Below, piece after piece: positions 23,262 through 32,691 of a DNA stretch of 54,843 nucleotides (positions are counted from its first letter, which is position 1; each line of letters starts with the position of its first letter). This stretch comes from Chara braunii (Eukaryota > Streptophyta > Charophyceae > Charales > Characeae). The position numbers were made by a program, and so were the translations under genes. Under the pieces are notes generated by a model. It was given only the letters and a program-made list of their open reading frames with translations, did not search any database and was not told the DNA's origin. The stretch spans positions 1,162,202 to 1,217,044 of the forward strand of contig BFEA01000047.1 in NCBI GenBank assembly GCA_003427395.1. The letters run 5' to 3'.

Positions 23262-23490
23262 TCCGTGAGAGCTGTTGCGAGGAAACTTGCACATACGGTT
23301 CGGGAAAGGCTCTCTGATGCCTATCTATGTATGAAGGCATCATTTATGCTATTTCACTCCGGCCGCCTATAACTGTATAAACAGTGGCAAGCCGCAAGTT
23401 ATATCGCCTTTACTGGCCAACATTGCTTTGCACGGAATGGAGAATGCTTTGAATGAGTGGGCTCAGCAACAGGGGGTCGAAGGCCGAGTT
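23262..23490 (+). pseudogene. group II intron fragment with reverse-transcriptase motif
   Basis: GAGCTGT...GCGAGGAAACTTGC...ACGGTTCG (23268-23304) is the hairpin typically just before the ORF of group II introns. Shortly after, the frame reads SGKPQVISPLLANIALHGME (about 23380-23441), matching the RT-5 motif GTPQGGVISPLLANIALHG with the two Gly lost. The match ends where the DNDNEK-encoding repeat begins. Confidence 0.75.
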
Positions 23491-23640
23491 ATCCCCCTCG
23501 ATAATGATAATGAGAAGGTCGACAGAGCCGCCGTAGTAGGGGAACTAAAGGGCGACAGTCACGAAACGATGGCAGATGGCGCAGCCTCTCCACAACCGGA
23601 TTTCTGGAAGTGCCTGCCGAAGCTTGAAACTCTGCTGAGA
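23491..23640 (+). repeat. dispersed repeat copy inside the mitochondrial insertion
   Basis: It matches 13736-13870 and begins where the reverse-transcriptase similarity stops, so it inserted after the organellar DNA arrived. Confidence 0.7.
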
Positions 23641-23710
23641 GAATGATATGTTCATGTAGAGCCATATATCCCATCAGAAATGGTAAAAGGAGCTTCTACA
23701 TATTCCATTT

Positions 23711-23830
23711 GGATCTCGTCGTTCAACCAATTATGCTGCTCAAGCTACTGCTGAGATTGTAGCGAGTGCTGCTATTCCATTAGGAATTAAGTCAGTTGAA
23801 GCGAGAATCAAAGGTTTAGGTTATGGAAAG
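23711..23830 (+). pseudogene. rps11: mitochondrial rps11 fragment
   Basis: Forty codons read GSRRSTNYAAQATAEIVASA then AIPLGIKSVEARIKGLGYGK, matching the S11 core. No start is present, and the fragment ends at the hAT-like insertion, whose target site is ATGGAAAG in the GYGK codons. Confidence 0.65.
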
Positions 23831-24132
23831 CAGGGTTGTCGAGCCCTTGCCCCGGGGCGGGGGTCTGGGGGTCCAGGGGTGGGCACCCCCAACCCCGGCT
23901 CCAGACCCCAACAAAAAAAAATAAAAAAATAAAAAAATCGCAAAACAAAAATAAAAATAGCGGGGGGTGCGCAGTGAGAGCGCGTACCCTGTGGGCTAAA
24001 CCCCAAGAATGGGGTTTTGTGCCCCACCCCAGATCCCCCCCGGGGCCACACCCACCACTGTGGGGACCAGGGTACCTGTGGGTGCGGGGCCGGGGGCGGG
24101 GCCAACAGCCGGCGGGGGCGGGGTTGAGTGCT

Positions 24133-24192
<60 letters not shown>

Positions 24193-24304
24193 GCAGCAGG
24201 GGTTAAACAGGGGCGGGGCTAGGCGCGGAGGTGCGGGCGGTGGCAGGGGGTCAGCTCGGGGGTAAAATGGTTTGGGCCCCGGGGATCCCCGCGTGACAAC
24301 GCTG
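23831..24304. mobile_element. hAT-like non-autonomous element with 59-G tract
   Basis: Ends CAGGGTTGTC and GACAACGCTG form 10-bp inverted termini with one mismatch. Flanks ATGGAAAG and ATGGAGAG fit an 8-bp target-site duplication. CAGGG-type ends plus 8-bp duplications are hAT traits. The body is over 70 percent G+C apart from an A-rich patch and includes 59 consecutive G. Confidence 0.65.
24133..24191 (+). repeat. homopolymer of 59 G
   Basis: An uninterrupted G run inside the hAT-like element. Its length could be an assembly estimate, and it would fold as G-quadruplex. Confidence 0.9.
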
Positions 24305-24543
24305 ATGGAGAGCCTTAAGCCTTACACGGTTTTGGAATCCTTAATTCATCACTTTGTGTGTCTGTACCAGCTTCTTCTACGTACACCTGTGTAGAAGCAC
24401 CCAAAGGAGACTTTGGTGTATATTTAGTTAGCAACGGAACCAATCGTTTTTATCGTTGTAAAATTTGAGCACCCGGTTTTGCTCATTTACAAGGGCTTGA
24501 TTTTGTGTCGAAACATCACACGCTCAAAGATGTGGTTGCTATC
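24305..24543 (+). pseudogene. nad7: mitochondrial nad7 fragment
   Basis: Reads ESLIHHF, then after a frameshift [36 protein letters not shown], a TGA in place of the conserved Arg codon (CGA in relatives), and APGFAHLQGLDFVSKHHTLK DVVAI. This is the 49-kDa subunit of complex I. The AAGCCTTACACGG part is displaced ahead of ESLIHH, a local rearrangement. After DVVAI the match stops, possibly at an old intron boundary. Confidence 0.8.
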
Positions 24544-24794
24544 AGCGCATGCTGCCCCAAAATGGCTGGTGGCGTGCAGCACATTTCCAGCCCCGTAGGA
24601 AAGTGCCCCGGGAGTATTGGCGGTTAAAACCACCTGTACAGCCGGAATTTTCGTAGGCGATAAAAACAAGCTCTCTCCACAAGGCTGGGGTCGTGTACTG
24701 GCAGCTTGTAACACACACCGGAGAAGAACGCGAACCGACGAAGGATTCACCGACTATTGCAGTCGGATTAACGAAATAACATACTTCTGAATTG

Positions 24795-24850
24795 CCTGCG
24801 GGTGGTCAGTTCAATGATATGATATATCAAGGCTGTCGCCCATTTATAAC
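24795..24850 (+). mobile_element. SINE 3'-end fragment
   Basis: The GGTCAGTTCAATGATATGAT region followed by AAGGCTGTCGCCC resembles the 3' body of the SINE at 33752-33937 (GGTCAGTTGGATGATAATAT, GAAGGCTGTTGCCC). It lies just after the mitochondrial insertion. Confidence 0.5.
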
Positions 24851-24889
24851 AAAAATTGAATAAAAAGGTAAGGAGTCTGTGATGGTTGA

Positions 24890-25205
24890 TCTTCACAATA
24901 CTTCTCTTTCTCTTTGCAAAACAGCTCAGCTCATTGATACGCAACCCTACAAAAAAGTTGAAAAAAGAAAATAAAAAATGCCGTGGAAGTTCTTTTTTGT
25001 TTTGTTTTGGGTAATATTAATACCTTCACAATACTTCTCTTTCTCTTTGCAAAACAGTTCAGCTCATTGATATGCGACCCTTAAAAAAAAAAAACCAAGT
25101 TGTGGGTGTTTTTTTTTTTTTTTTTTTTTTTTTTTGGGTAATACCATACTAATACGTTCACAATACTTCTCTTTCTCTTTGCAAAACAGCTCAGCTCATT
25201 GATAT
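24890..25205 (+). repeat. tandem triplication, unit about 132 bp
   Basis: TTCACAATACTTCTCTTTCT followed by CTTTGCAAAACAG and TCAGCTCATTGATA starts at 24893, 25025 and 25157. Spacers carry A and T runs. Confidence 0.85.
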
Positions 25206-25206
25206 C

Positions 25207-25910
25207 GAAAGGCATTCCACGATGCAGACCCGAAATTCGAATTGCAGGTTCAAGGTCTCAGGCCAGGTCGGTCAGTTTCAGAAAAGTCAAACAGTCACAT
25301 CCCGGAGGCAGAGGTTGCGCTCTGTAAGCGGAAGTCACATCTCATATTGAAAAGTCATACCCCACAGGCAAAGGACACATCCCCAGGCAAAAATCGTGTC
25401 CCAGAGGCGAGAGTCCCATCCCACAGTCAAAAAAAGTCATGTTCCACAGGTGAAAAGTCACATCCCACAGTAAAAAAAAGTCATTTTCCACAGATGAAAA
25501 GTCGCGATTCACAGGCCCAAGCAGCAGCACACCAATGAAAATTTGGGAAGGATACCAGGCCTTGACATTCTGAAGCAAGCAGGCCGTGGGCATGTGGTAC
25601 CAGTACCAAGTCAAACCAGACGAAGCAGAGGCTGAGACGAGCTGAAGCTCAATCCAAGTCAATACAAGGACTGGCCAGCGACATTTCAATATAAGGACTG
25701 GCCAGCGACATTTCAAGCAGATTGCTCATTTGTGAGAAGTGTGGAAGTGCTGCTGAAGCGCTTGTGTGCTATCTGCGAGTAGCATGCGCGCAAGAGCACT
25801 GCTGGGCAGTGCTACACTGAGAGGGAAGGCGGCCATAGTCGCATAGCTAGTGATAGGAGGTAGTGCTGAGTAGCAGCGGATGTATTCAAAATCTCAGATT
25901 CATGATTCTC

Positions 25911-25997
<87 letters not shown>

Positions 25998-26320
25998 ATG
26001 CGTGAGGAAGACCAGGCGAGACAGAGAGAAGACCGAGAAAGGGAGAGGAAGACAGAGAGGGAGAGAGAAGAGAGTCACCTACCTTTGACGAGGATGTTGG
26101 TATTCGGTTGCTGTATTCTGCGCTGTTGAGCGAGCGATTGGTGACCAGATCTCCGAAACTGCTTAATGTGATAATTTGTTGGGATTTCTAAGCTGCGCAT
26201 ATCTGGACTTTACATCTCTGGACGTCAGTGTGGATTTCGTGTGATCTCTCAATGTGTTTGTGTGCGCCCATGGTGTCGAGCAGTGAGGCAGTGAGGCTCA
26301 ATGCAATATGCAACCCTAAA
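25207..26320 (+). repeat. 1.1-kb dispersed repeat, copy 1
   Basis: Begins GGCATTCCACGATGCAGACC, then a minisatellite of AAAAGTCACATCCCACAGGC-type units, then GGCCCAAGCAGCAGCA, CCAGGCCTTGACATTC and GAAGTGTGGAAGTGCTG, ending near CTCAATGCA. The same order recurs at 46384-47545. An 82-base GA run (25915-25996) is unique to this copy. Confidence 0.8.
25915..25996 (+). repeat. GA microsatellite, 82 bases
   Basis: Uninterrupted GA inside copy 1 of the 1.1-kb repeat. Confidence 0.95.
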
Positions 26321-26360
26321 AAAAAAGAAGCCACTGTTGATGAAGGCTTTTCTTTCTTTT

Positions 26361-26412
26361 ATTAAAATGATCAGAACAGGCAATACACTTGATCCTAGCC
26401 AAAAAAACCGGG
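26361..26412 (-). pseudogene. U2 snRNA 5' fragment
   Basis: The minus strand matches the U2 5' end: CCCGG, then TTTTTTTGGCTAGGATCAAG, then TGTATTGCCTGTTCT, GATCATTTTAATA. The branch-point recognition sequence GUAGUA is altered to GUAUUG and the copy stops after about 55 bases in an A-rich run, so it is a truncated, non-functional copy. It lies 1.6 kb downstream of the VPS45 stop. Confidence 0.78.
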
Positions 26413-27402
26413 CAAGTTTTGATATGAAGTTTGGGGAACGATGTTAAATCAACTTAAATGCCTCTTACAAGGGGAAAAAGAAGGGGATGATGTTAAATGG
26501 CTCTTGCAATCAAGTCGATTCCCTCTAAAAAAATGCATCTGCAGGGGGAGGGCGAACAAGGATGAATTATTTTAGTGGGGCTCAAGGATGGTCAGCTATA
26601 CTGGCTGGCAAGGACTGAACGAATGAATTGAAATCTCAGATTTCGTAAAACCTTGTGAGCACACAAATTATACATGGGCAACGTCTGAGGGACTCGTTGC
26701 CTCGAAAAGGGAAAAAAAAATAAAATCGAAGTGTACAGTCTGGACAGCACTGGCTAGATCCTCCGTTTCTTTCTTTTTTTTTATTTTTTTTATTTTTTTA
26801 TTTTTTTTTATTTTTTTTTAGTTGTCAATCTGCTCAAATCCTTGCTATGTCTGGACCCTGCTGGGTCCTCCTAACCATTTCTCAAGGAAGGGTGGGGATA
26901 AAATAAAAAAAAAAAAAAAAAAAAAGAACAGCAACTAAGGCTGCCTCCACCCACCCACACGTACGATGCCGCTCCATAAAAACAATAAGGTGGGGTACCA
27001 ATAAGCCAAGGTGCACTTTTTTTTTTTTTTTTCCTCATAGGTGATACAGGACAGCTCAGAGAACTCTCATCCGCAATAATTTCATGCGTAAACCATAACA
27101 TGGAGGAAAAACAAAAGTTAAAAAACTCACCAATTGACTCGAAAAAAAAAAAAAAAAAAAAAACTTTCACCCTTTCCCCAAGGATTCAAGCAGCAAAAAA
27201 AAGAAAAAAAGAAAAAAAAGGCTTTATCTACATGGGAAACCTTCACCAGCAACTATGGGCTGGCCTCCATCCCCTCATATGATCAAACGGGGCGGGGGGG
27301 AGGGGGAGGCATCAGGAGTCCAACAAATTCCAGCTCTCGTTATTATTAATTTATTAAATTTATTATTTAAATTTATTTTCAATATTTTCGTGTCACCCAC
27401 TG
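26413..27402. other. low-complexity region downstream of VPS45
   Basis: Several A and T runs of 15-25 bases (26767-26820, 26907-26927, 27017-27032, 27140-27162). No coding sequence is recognised. Confidence 0.5.
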
Positions 27403-27618
27403 CTACCATCTTCCCCTGACATAGCGCATAGCGCACATGCATTGTATTCGAGTTTTTGAAAAAACAATTTGATGATTCGAATAGAACACATGGGCGTTGT
27501 ACTCTAATATACCAGCTGTTCAGATAGAACGCGTATGCGTTGTACTCGAATAGAAAGCATCTTATGCATTGTATATTCGTTTACAACACATACGCGTTAT
27601 GTTCGGGGGAAGACAGTA
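27403..27618. mobile_element. diverged member of the CTACCGTCTTCACC family
   Basis: CTACCATCTTCCCCTGACAT at the left and ATGTTCGGGGGAAGACAGTA at the right are inverted. The interior repeats CGTTGTACTCGAATAGAA-type sequence. It lies 0.4 kb downstream of the VPS45 stop. Confidence 0.6.
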
Positions 27619-28056
27619 CTCTTATTGCAACCATTGAAGAGCCTGTCAGAGTGCGGCAGACCAGAAGCCCCTGGACGCCCGCGGGAGAAGAGCAGCGCAA
27701 TCTCTCCGGCACAGCTGCACAGTAGGAGCACAGTAGGCAGAGTGCCCATCAAGAACACATCCAGATCACAGAGAGCGGCTTTGCGTCCCTAAGCAGCAGT
27801 TGGTAGAGAGGGGCTTTGGCTTCGAATTTTCCGACCGTTTTCTTTTTCTTTTTTTTTTTTTTTTTTTTTTGACGATCGAGGTAAACTGCACATGCCACAT
27901 ACCCTTGAAAAGATTAAAAAAAAAAAAAAAAATCCCAAGGTGGAACTTATTGTACCACCAGCTCATAGATATATCTGAATGATTCTTTCAACGCTGCCGA
28001 CTGCTCAAAAAATTGTGAGTGACCCTTTCAACGCTGCCTGCCGACCGGTCAAAAAG

Positions 28057-28114
28057 TCAATGCGGCTGACTGCTGCGTTCCAGTGCGTGAAGCTCCTCCA
28101 GATCAGTGAGAAAG
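28057..28114 (-). CDS. VPS45: VPS45 in-window exon 11 (last coding exon)
   Basis: The acceptor is TTTTTTTGCAG|C. The C completes a split Ser codon, followed by [18 protein letters not shown] and TGA. FLTDLEE corresponds to the family C-terminal FLKDLEEA. The tail is short and basic-to-neutral, as in plant homologues. Confidence 0.88.
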
Positions 28115-29677
28115 CTGCAAAAAAAGGAAGTGGATGTATGTATCTAGTCAGTTTCTTTGATGCAAATTCATTCATAACATGTAACTGGTCAGTTTTTTGA
28201 TGCAAATTCAGAACAACACAGCATATATGATATGTGACAGTATCTTCCTGTTATTTTCTGTTATGCAATGAACCCAATCTGAAGAGAAGCTCGTCAATGC
28301 CAGAAAAACACAATGTCTCAGCGCAGTTTCGAATCTTTCGATGTCTCCAAAATCGTACATATAGTCAGGTAGCCCAGCACCTGGTCACCAGAGAAGAGGA
28401 TGGTGGAAGGGGAGATGAGACTGAGAAGGTGGAAGAGAGAGTCGAGTACCGCCAACATAGCAGATAGATCTCCCTCACAATCCCCCCTCTTCTTCGGGCA
28501 TCTCCCGCTCGCCACATCAGCAGACAGTTCCCTGAGGGCGCTTCCCATCAGATAGATCTCCCTCAGAGGCAACTTCCCTCTGACACGCTCTGACAATGAG
28601 CTTATCTCACCATGGCGCTTGCCAGCGAAGACACCTTATGAACCCGGACAGCAGTGCGCAACATCGACTACAAACGCAAACAGGTAAGCTCCCTCCACAT
28701 TGATCCATCTGACAGATCTCATCCTTATCCTCCTCCCCAGTATCCCATCAATGTCATAATCAGTGTGGCGAGAGCCACGTCAGCATAATCAAGTGTCCAG
28801 CTGGCGCCGAAGACAGAGAATGGCGCCAGCACACAGCGTTAGCAGTGCTGCGTCGTCGCATCCAGCTTGCAGCGTCCAGCCAGCATCGTGCCAGCGTCAA
28901 GCTCGAGTCCAGCCAGCGTCGAGCAGCGAGTGCAAGACTGAATGTTGTGTCAGTCAACAGGGGTTGGGTCAACTCGTAGAGTTGACTCCGGTTGACCAGC
29001 CTCCTCTGGTCTCTCGGATACGATGGCCCAGATTGTCTCGCAGCCAATGGCGTGGATCCCACCCATACAGTTGCAGATTCCCACTTGGACTGGATTCCTT
29101 ACAGATAGATACCTGCAAACAGCCAAAGGTGTGTGTCTGATCGGCGGCCTGGACGGGGTTCATGTTGACTTTGACTCGCGGCCCTGAATTTCCGAGCTGC
29201 TGTTGCCGTTTGGCTTTCCACGGCCAACTGGCGCACGTGGGGCCTGTGAAGGCCAGTTTTAGGCCTTGCTTCGGGTACCCCACAGCAGCAGGCCTTCGTT
29301 CAGGCAGTTTACATGACTAGGGTGTGGCCTTTTGAAGTTTGACCGCTATTTCGGCCGTTTGACCAAAATGGCGACCCACAGGCCACGACGGATGCATGAT
29401 TTGAGCTGAGTTATTGCAGTTATTAATTCTAAATTGAAAAGACAATAATATAGATGTATATCGTCACAAATATATATCGTCACAAATAGAACTGCCTACG
29501 GTAAACCGTAGGCAGAGAGAGAGAAGAGGACAACAAACGAGGGGCTGTGACAAACTGTTTCGTCGGAGTTTATATATATCGTCAAACAGAACTGCCCGGT
29601 AAACCGTAGGCAGAGAGGGAGAAGAGGACAACAAACGAGGGGGTGTGACAAACTGTTTTGTTGGAGTTTCACCGACT

Positions 29678-29708
<31 letters not shown>

Positions 29709-32614
29709 GTCAAACAGAGCTGCCCGGTAAACCGTAGGCTGAGAGGGAGGGAGACGGAGAAGAGGACAACAAACGAGGGGCTGCGTCAAACTGTTTCGTC
29801 GGAGTTTCACTGACTCATCAGGAGGCTGAACCCTCAACAGTCTGCAGAATCCCCTAACTGATTACACTGTAAGTGATAATCCACCTTATATATCGTCACA
29901 AACAGAACTGCCCGGTAAAACTGTAGGCAGAGAGAGAGAAGAGGACAACAAACGAGGGGCTGTGACAAACTGTTTTGTCGGAGTTTCACCGACTCATCAT
30001 GAGGCTGAACCCTCAACAGTCTGCAGAATCCCCTCACTGATTACACTGTAAATGATAATCTACCTTAACCAAAATCAAAGTAGACTATCACTCACCCACA
30101 CCAGATGGAAAACTCTACAGACTGTCGGTTCNCACCCCATCANAAGCCAGCAAAACATCCACGAAACAAAGAAAGGTCTGTCACAGCCAAAAAATACACT
30201 CCAGACACGCCGCTGGCACTAGAGGCACAGCATGGCCGCCTAGTAACGGCCCCGACCACTGCCGCTCGACCTGACCGGAAAAAACCGTAGCAGGAAGCTA
30301 GCGAAGTCGTAGTATATATCGTCACAAACAGAACTGCCCGGTAAAACCGTAGGTATATATTTTTTGTGAAAACTAGGGCGCTGTCAAGGTTTTCAATTTT
30401 AACTTTCAAGTTTTAAGTGTGTTTCAGTCAAAGCGAGGGAAATCGTGAATGTACCCAACCCAGCTTTGGGGTTGGGTGGGGATGTGTTGTGTTCGAGAGA
30501 TGCCTGAAGTGGATTTACAACTGAAAACGTGACTGCGCCGTAGTTATCCCAAAATATTATATCTGGAACATATGCTGCGCAAATAAGACAGGAGACCGAA
30601 TAGTGGGGCGCATAGGTTCCCCGGGCAGATGCCACGAACACATTGTAGTGCATTTTGGTATGTTACCTTGCAGAGTTCAAAACGGTCGTTCCTCCTAGCA
30701 GTACACGAACTCCTGTGTTCGCAGCGTTGTTCAATGCCACCGCCCGAGCCTCCTCATATGTTGTTCCGCCCACGACGAATACCACAACTTCCGACGGCCT
30801 GCCATTGAGAACACAACCCGCAGAGTCGCAGCACAGTAGATATAGCACTTGTAAGCTGAAGCCTTTGGCTGGCATTGCTACCTTTCTGAGCCAACCATGA
30901 TACACTTCAAAGTTCAAACTGAAAAATCTGGTTGTCTTTCGGACGCAAAGCAAGCCCCCCCCTTTACTTATGGGTACGCCCTCAAGTGGCAATTCACACT
31001 CCTCGGAAACCACCGCTAATCAAACAAACACTCCGCGAGACAACAAAAAGTTGCATACATGCACCCACTGCTGAATAGAGCAAAATGTTCATGTCAACGA
31101 CAACCCGGGGGAGCTGACGTTAGCATGGGACTCTGCTCCTGCAAAACAATGCCCTAGCATCAGTAGTTACTGGATCTGGATGGAACTGAGGGGGACCGGG
31201 CTGGATTTGGATGGAAGCAAGGGGGGTTGTAAAACTTTGTATACATTCCTCATGATGGGGCATTATGTTATGTTTAGGGGGGCGGGGGGGGGGGGGGGGA
31301 GAGATAGGACGTGTATCAAGACTATCAAGTTCGTAACAACAGACACACGATGGAGCAAAGAACGACATGACATGGTTAAAACTTGACAGTTAAAACCCAA
31401 AGGAATTCACCGACATAAGGTAAAAAGAACTCAACTCGAGGAAAGATGAATGATCTTCAGGAGGAAAACCAGATGCATTTGTAAAGCTGAGACGACGCGT
31501 TCTGCAACCTCGATTTTGCGGAGGACAAATCGCCTCGAGGATCCTGGACTACCACAAGTGGCCAGACTACCGTTTTCGCCCGAACATTACGCACCCTGAT
31601 TGTGAATGCATACAAGTCCTCAATCCTCCGATACAGTCACGATGAGCATGCGTCGAGTTCGAGGGAAGCGGTAGCATGACTCTGGAAGCCAGTAGAAAAG
31701 ACAGTCAGTGGCTGACTCTGGGTCAGGTCAGCCAACAGGTTGGATTCAGCCACAGAGAGCGAATGCCAGCTGTCAATTGCGGCCTGAGGAAGGGCTACAT
31801 GTACTCTTTCGCGACTTCGTTGCCTAGGCTCAGGTCACGAAACCGTTCACAGCATGTCTTCCATCCTCCTTCCTCTGGTAAGTAGTACTACCCCTCCCCT
31901 TTCAGCCCTGACTGAGGCCAGGGGGAGGCCCTGCTGGCTGCTGGGGGCCGGGCTGGGTCTCTCCATTTCAGTTTGCAGTTGTGTGACAGAGATCCTTAAC
32001 GCGCTTGCCCGCACATGTGAAAAAAGGAAACAAAGAAACCACTCCCACAGCTGATCTTTAAAGAGCCACTACCGTCTTCACCTGAATAGAGCACTCTGTC
32101 ATTATAGCTGTGCATCTGGTTTGGAAGTTGCACCAAATAGGGGCGTTCTGTTCGGGTGAAGGCAGTGACCCCCAAGCTACTTTGATATACTCCTGACTCT
32201 GGAGAAGCAAAACCTCGTTAATGTGCGCTCAGTGCCACCCACCACAGCAGGCGGCAAACATATACAGTATTATACACATATTTGCCACCGGGCTTTGTTT
32301 TCCAATCCACCCTTTTGCTATAACTCGAATGCAAGATTCAGCCGCTGGGCTCCGATCATGCCCTCAGCACCATAAAAACAAGCGCGAACGTGCAGGCCTG
32401 AAAAAATAAACAAGGTCATAGTTCCGTCAAACAGATTGGTCCAAGTGCGTGCATTTTTGCCACCAGATTCCTCTTTTTTTCTTTCACACATTCCACAGGT
32501 TCCCCCGAAGTGCTTAGCTTCGGAAGTGGCAGCGCATTATATAAAATTCATTGAAGGTAGCAGCTAGATATGTGCTCCACTCAGTGGAAGCAGTTTGCGA
32601 AGCTAAACTGTCAA

Positions 32615-32691
<77 letters not shown>

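Larger units (their letters stand above)
23220..24545 (+). other. decayed mitochondrial DNA insertion (NUMT)
   Basis: Three pieces of organellar coding sequence lie within 1.3 kb in one orientation: group II intron with reverse transcriptase, rps11, and nad7. rps11 on mitochondrial DNA is a plant/alga/protist trait. Frameshifts, a TGA inside nad7 and two later insertions (a repeat at 23491-23640 and a hAT-like element at 23831-24304) show it is dead. The left border is uncertain. Confidence 0.75.
29457..30355 (-). repeat. tandem hammerhead-bearing repeat (retrozyme- or Penelope-like), five partial units
   Basis: Units run (minus strand) hammerhead, then a CT-rich spacer around CCCCTCGTTTGTTGTCCTC, then TGCCTACGG/CCGTAGGCA or its decayed form, then CTGTTTGTGACGATATA. 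Unit ends fall near 29457, 29573, 29700, 29885 and 30310. The two leftmost units are cut inside or just after stem II (29563-29573 and 29679) and joined to TA runs. The unit at 29492-29515 keeps a perfect 10-bp hairpin. Hammerheads in tandem copies are known from retrozymes and Penelope-like elements; no reverse transcriptase is seen here, so class is undecided. Confidence 0.7.

Noticed and set aside
24487-24750. 87-codon minus-strand frame over the end of the nad7 fragment
   Set aside because: It is a shadow of the nad7 similarity on the plus strand.
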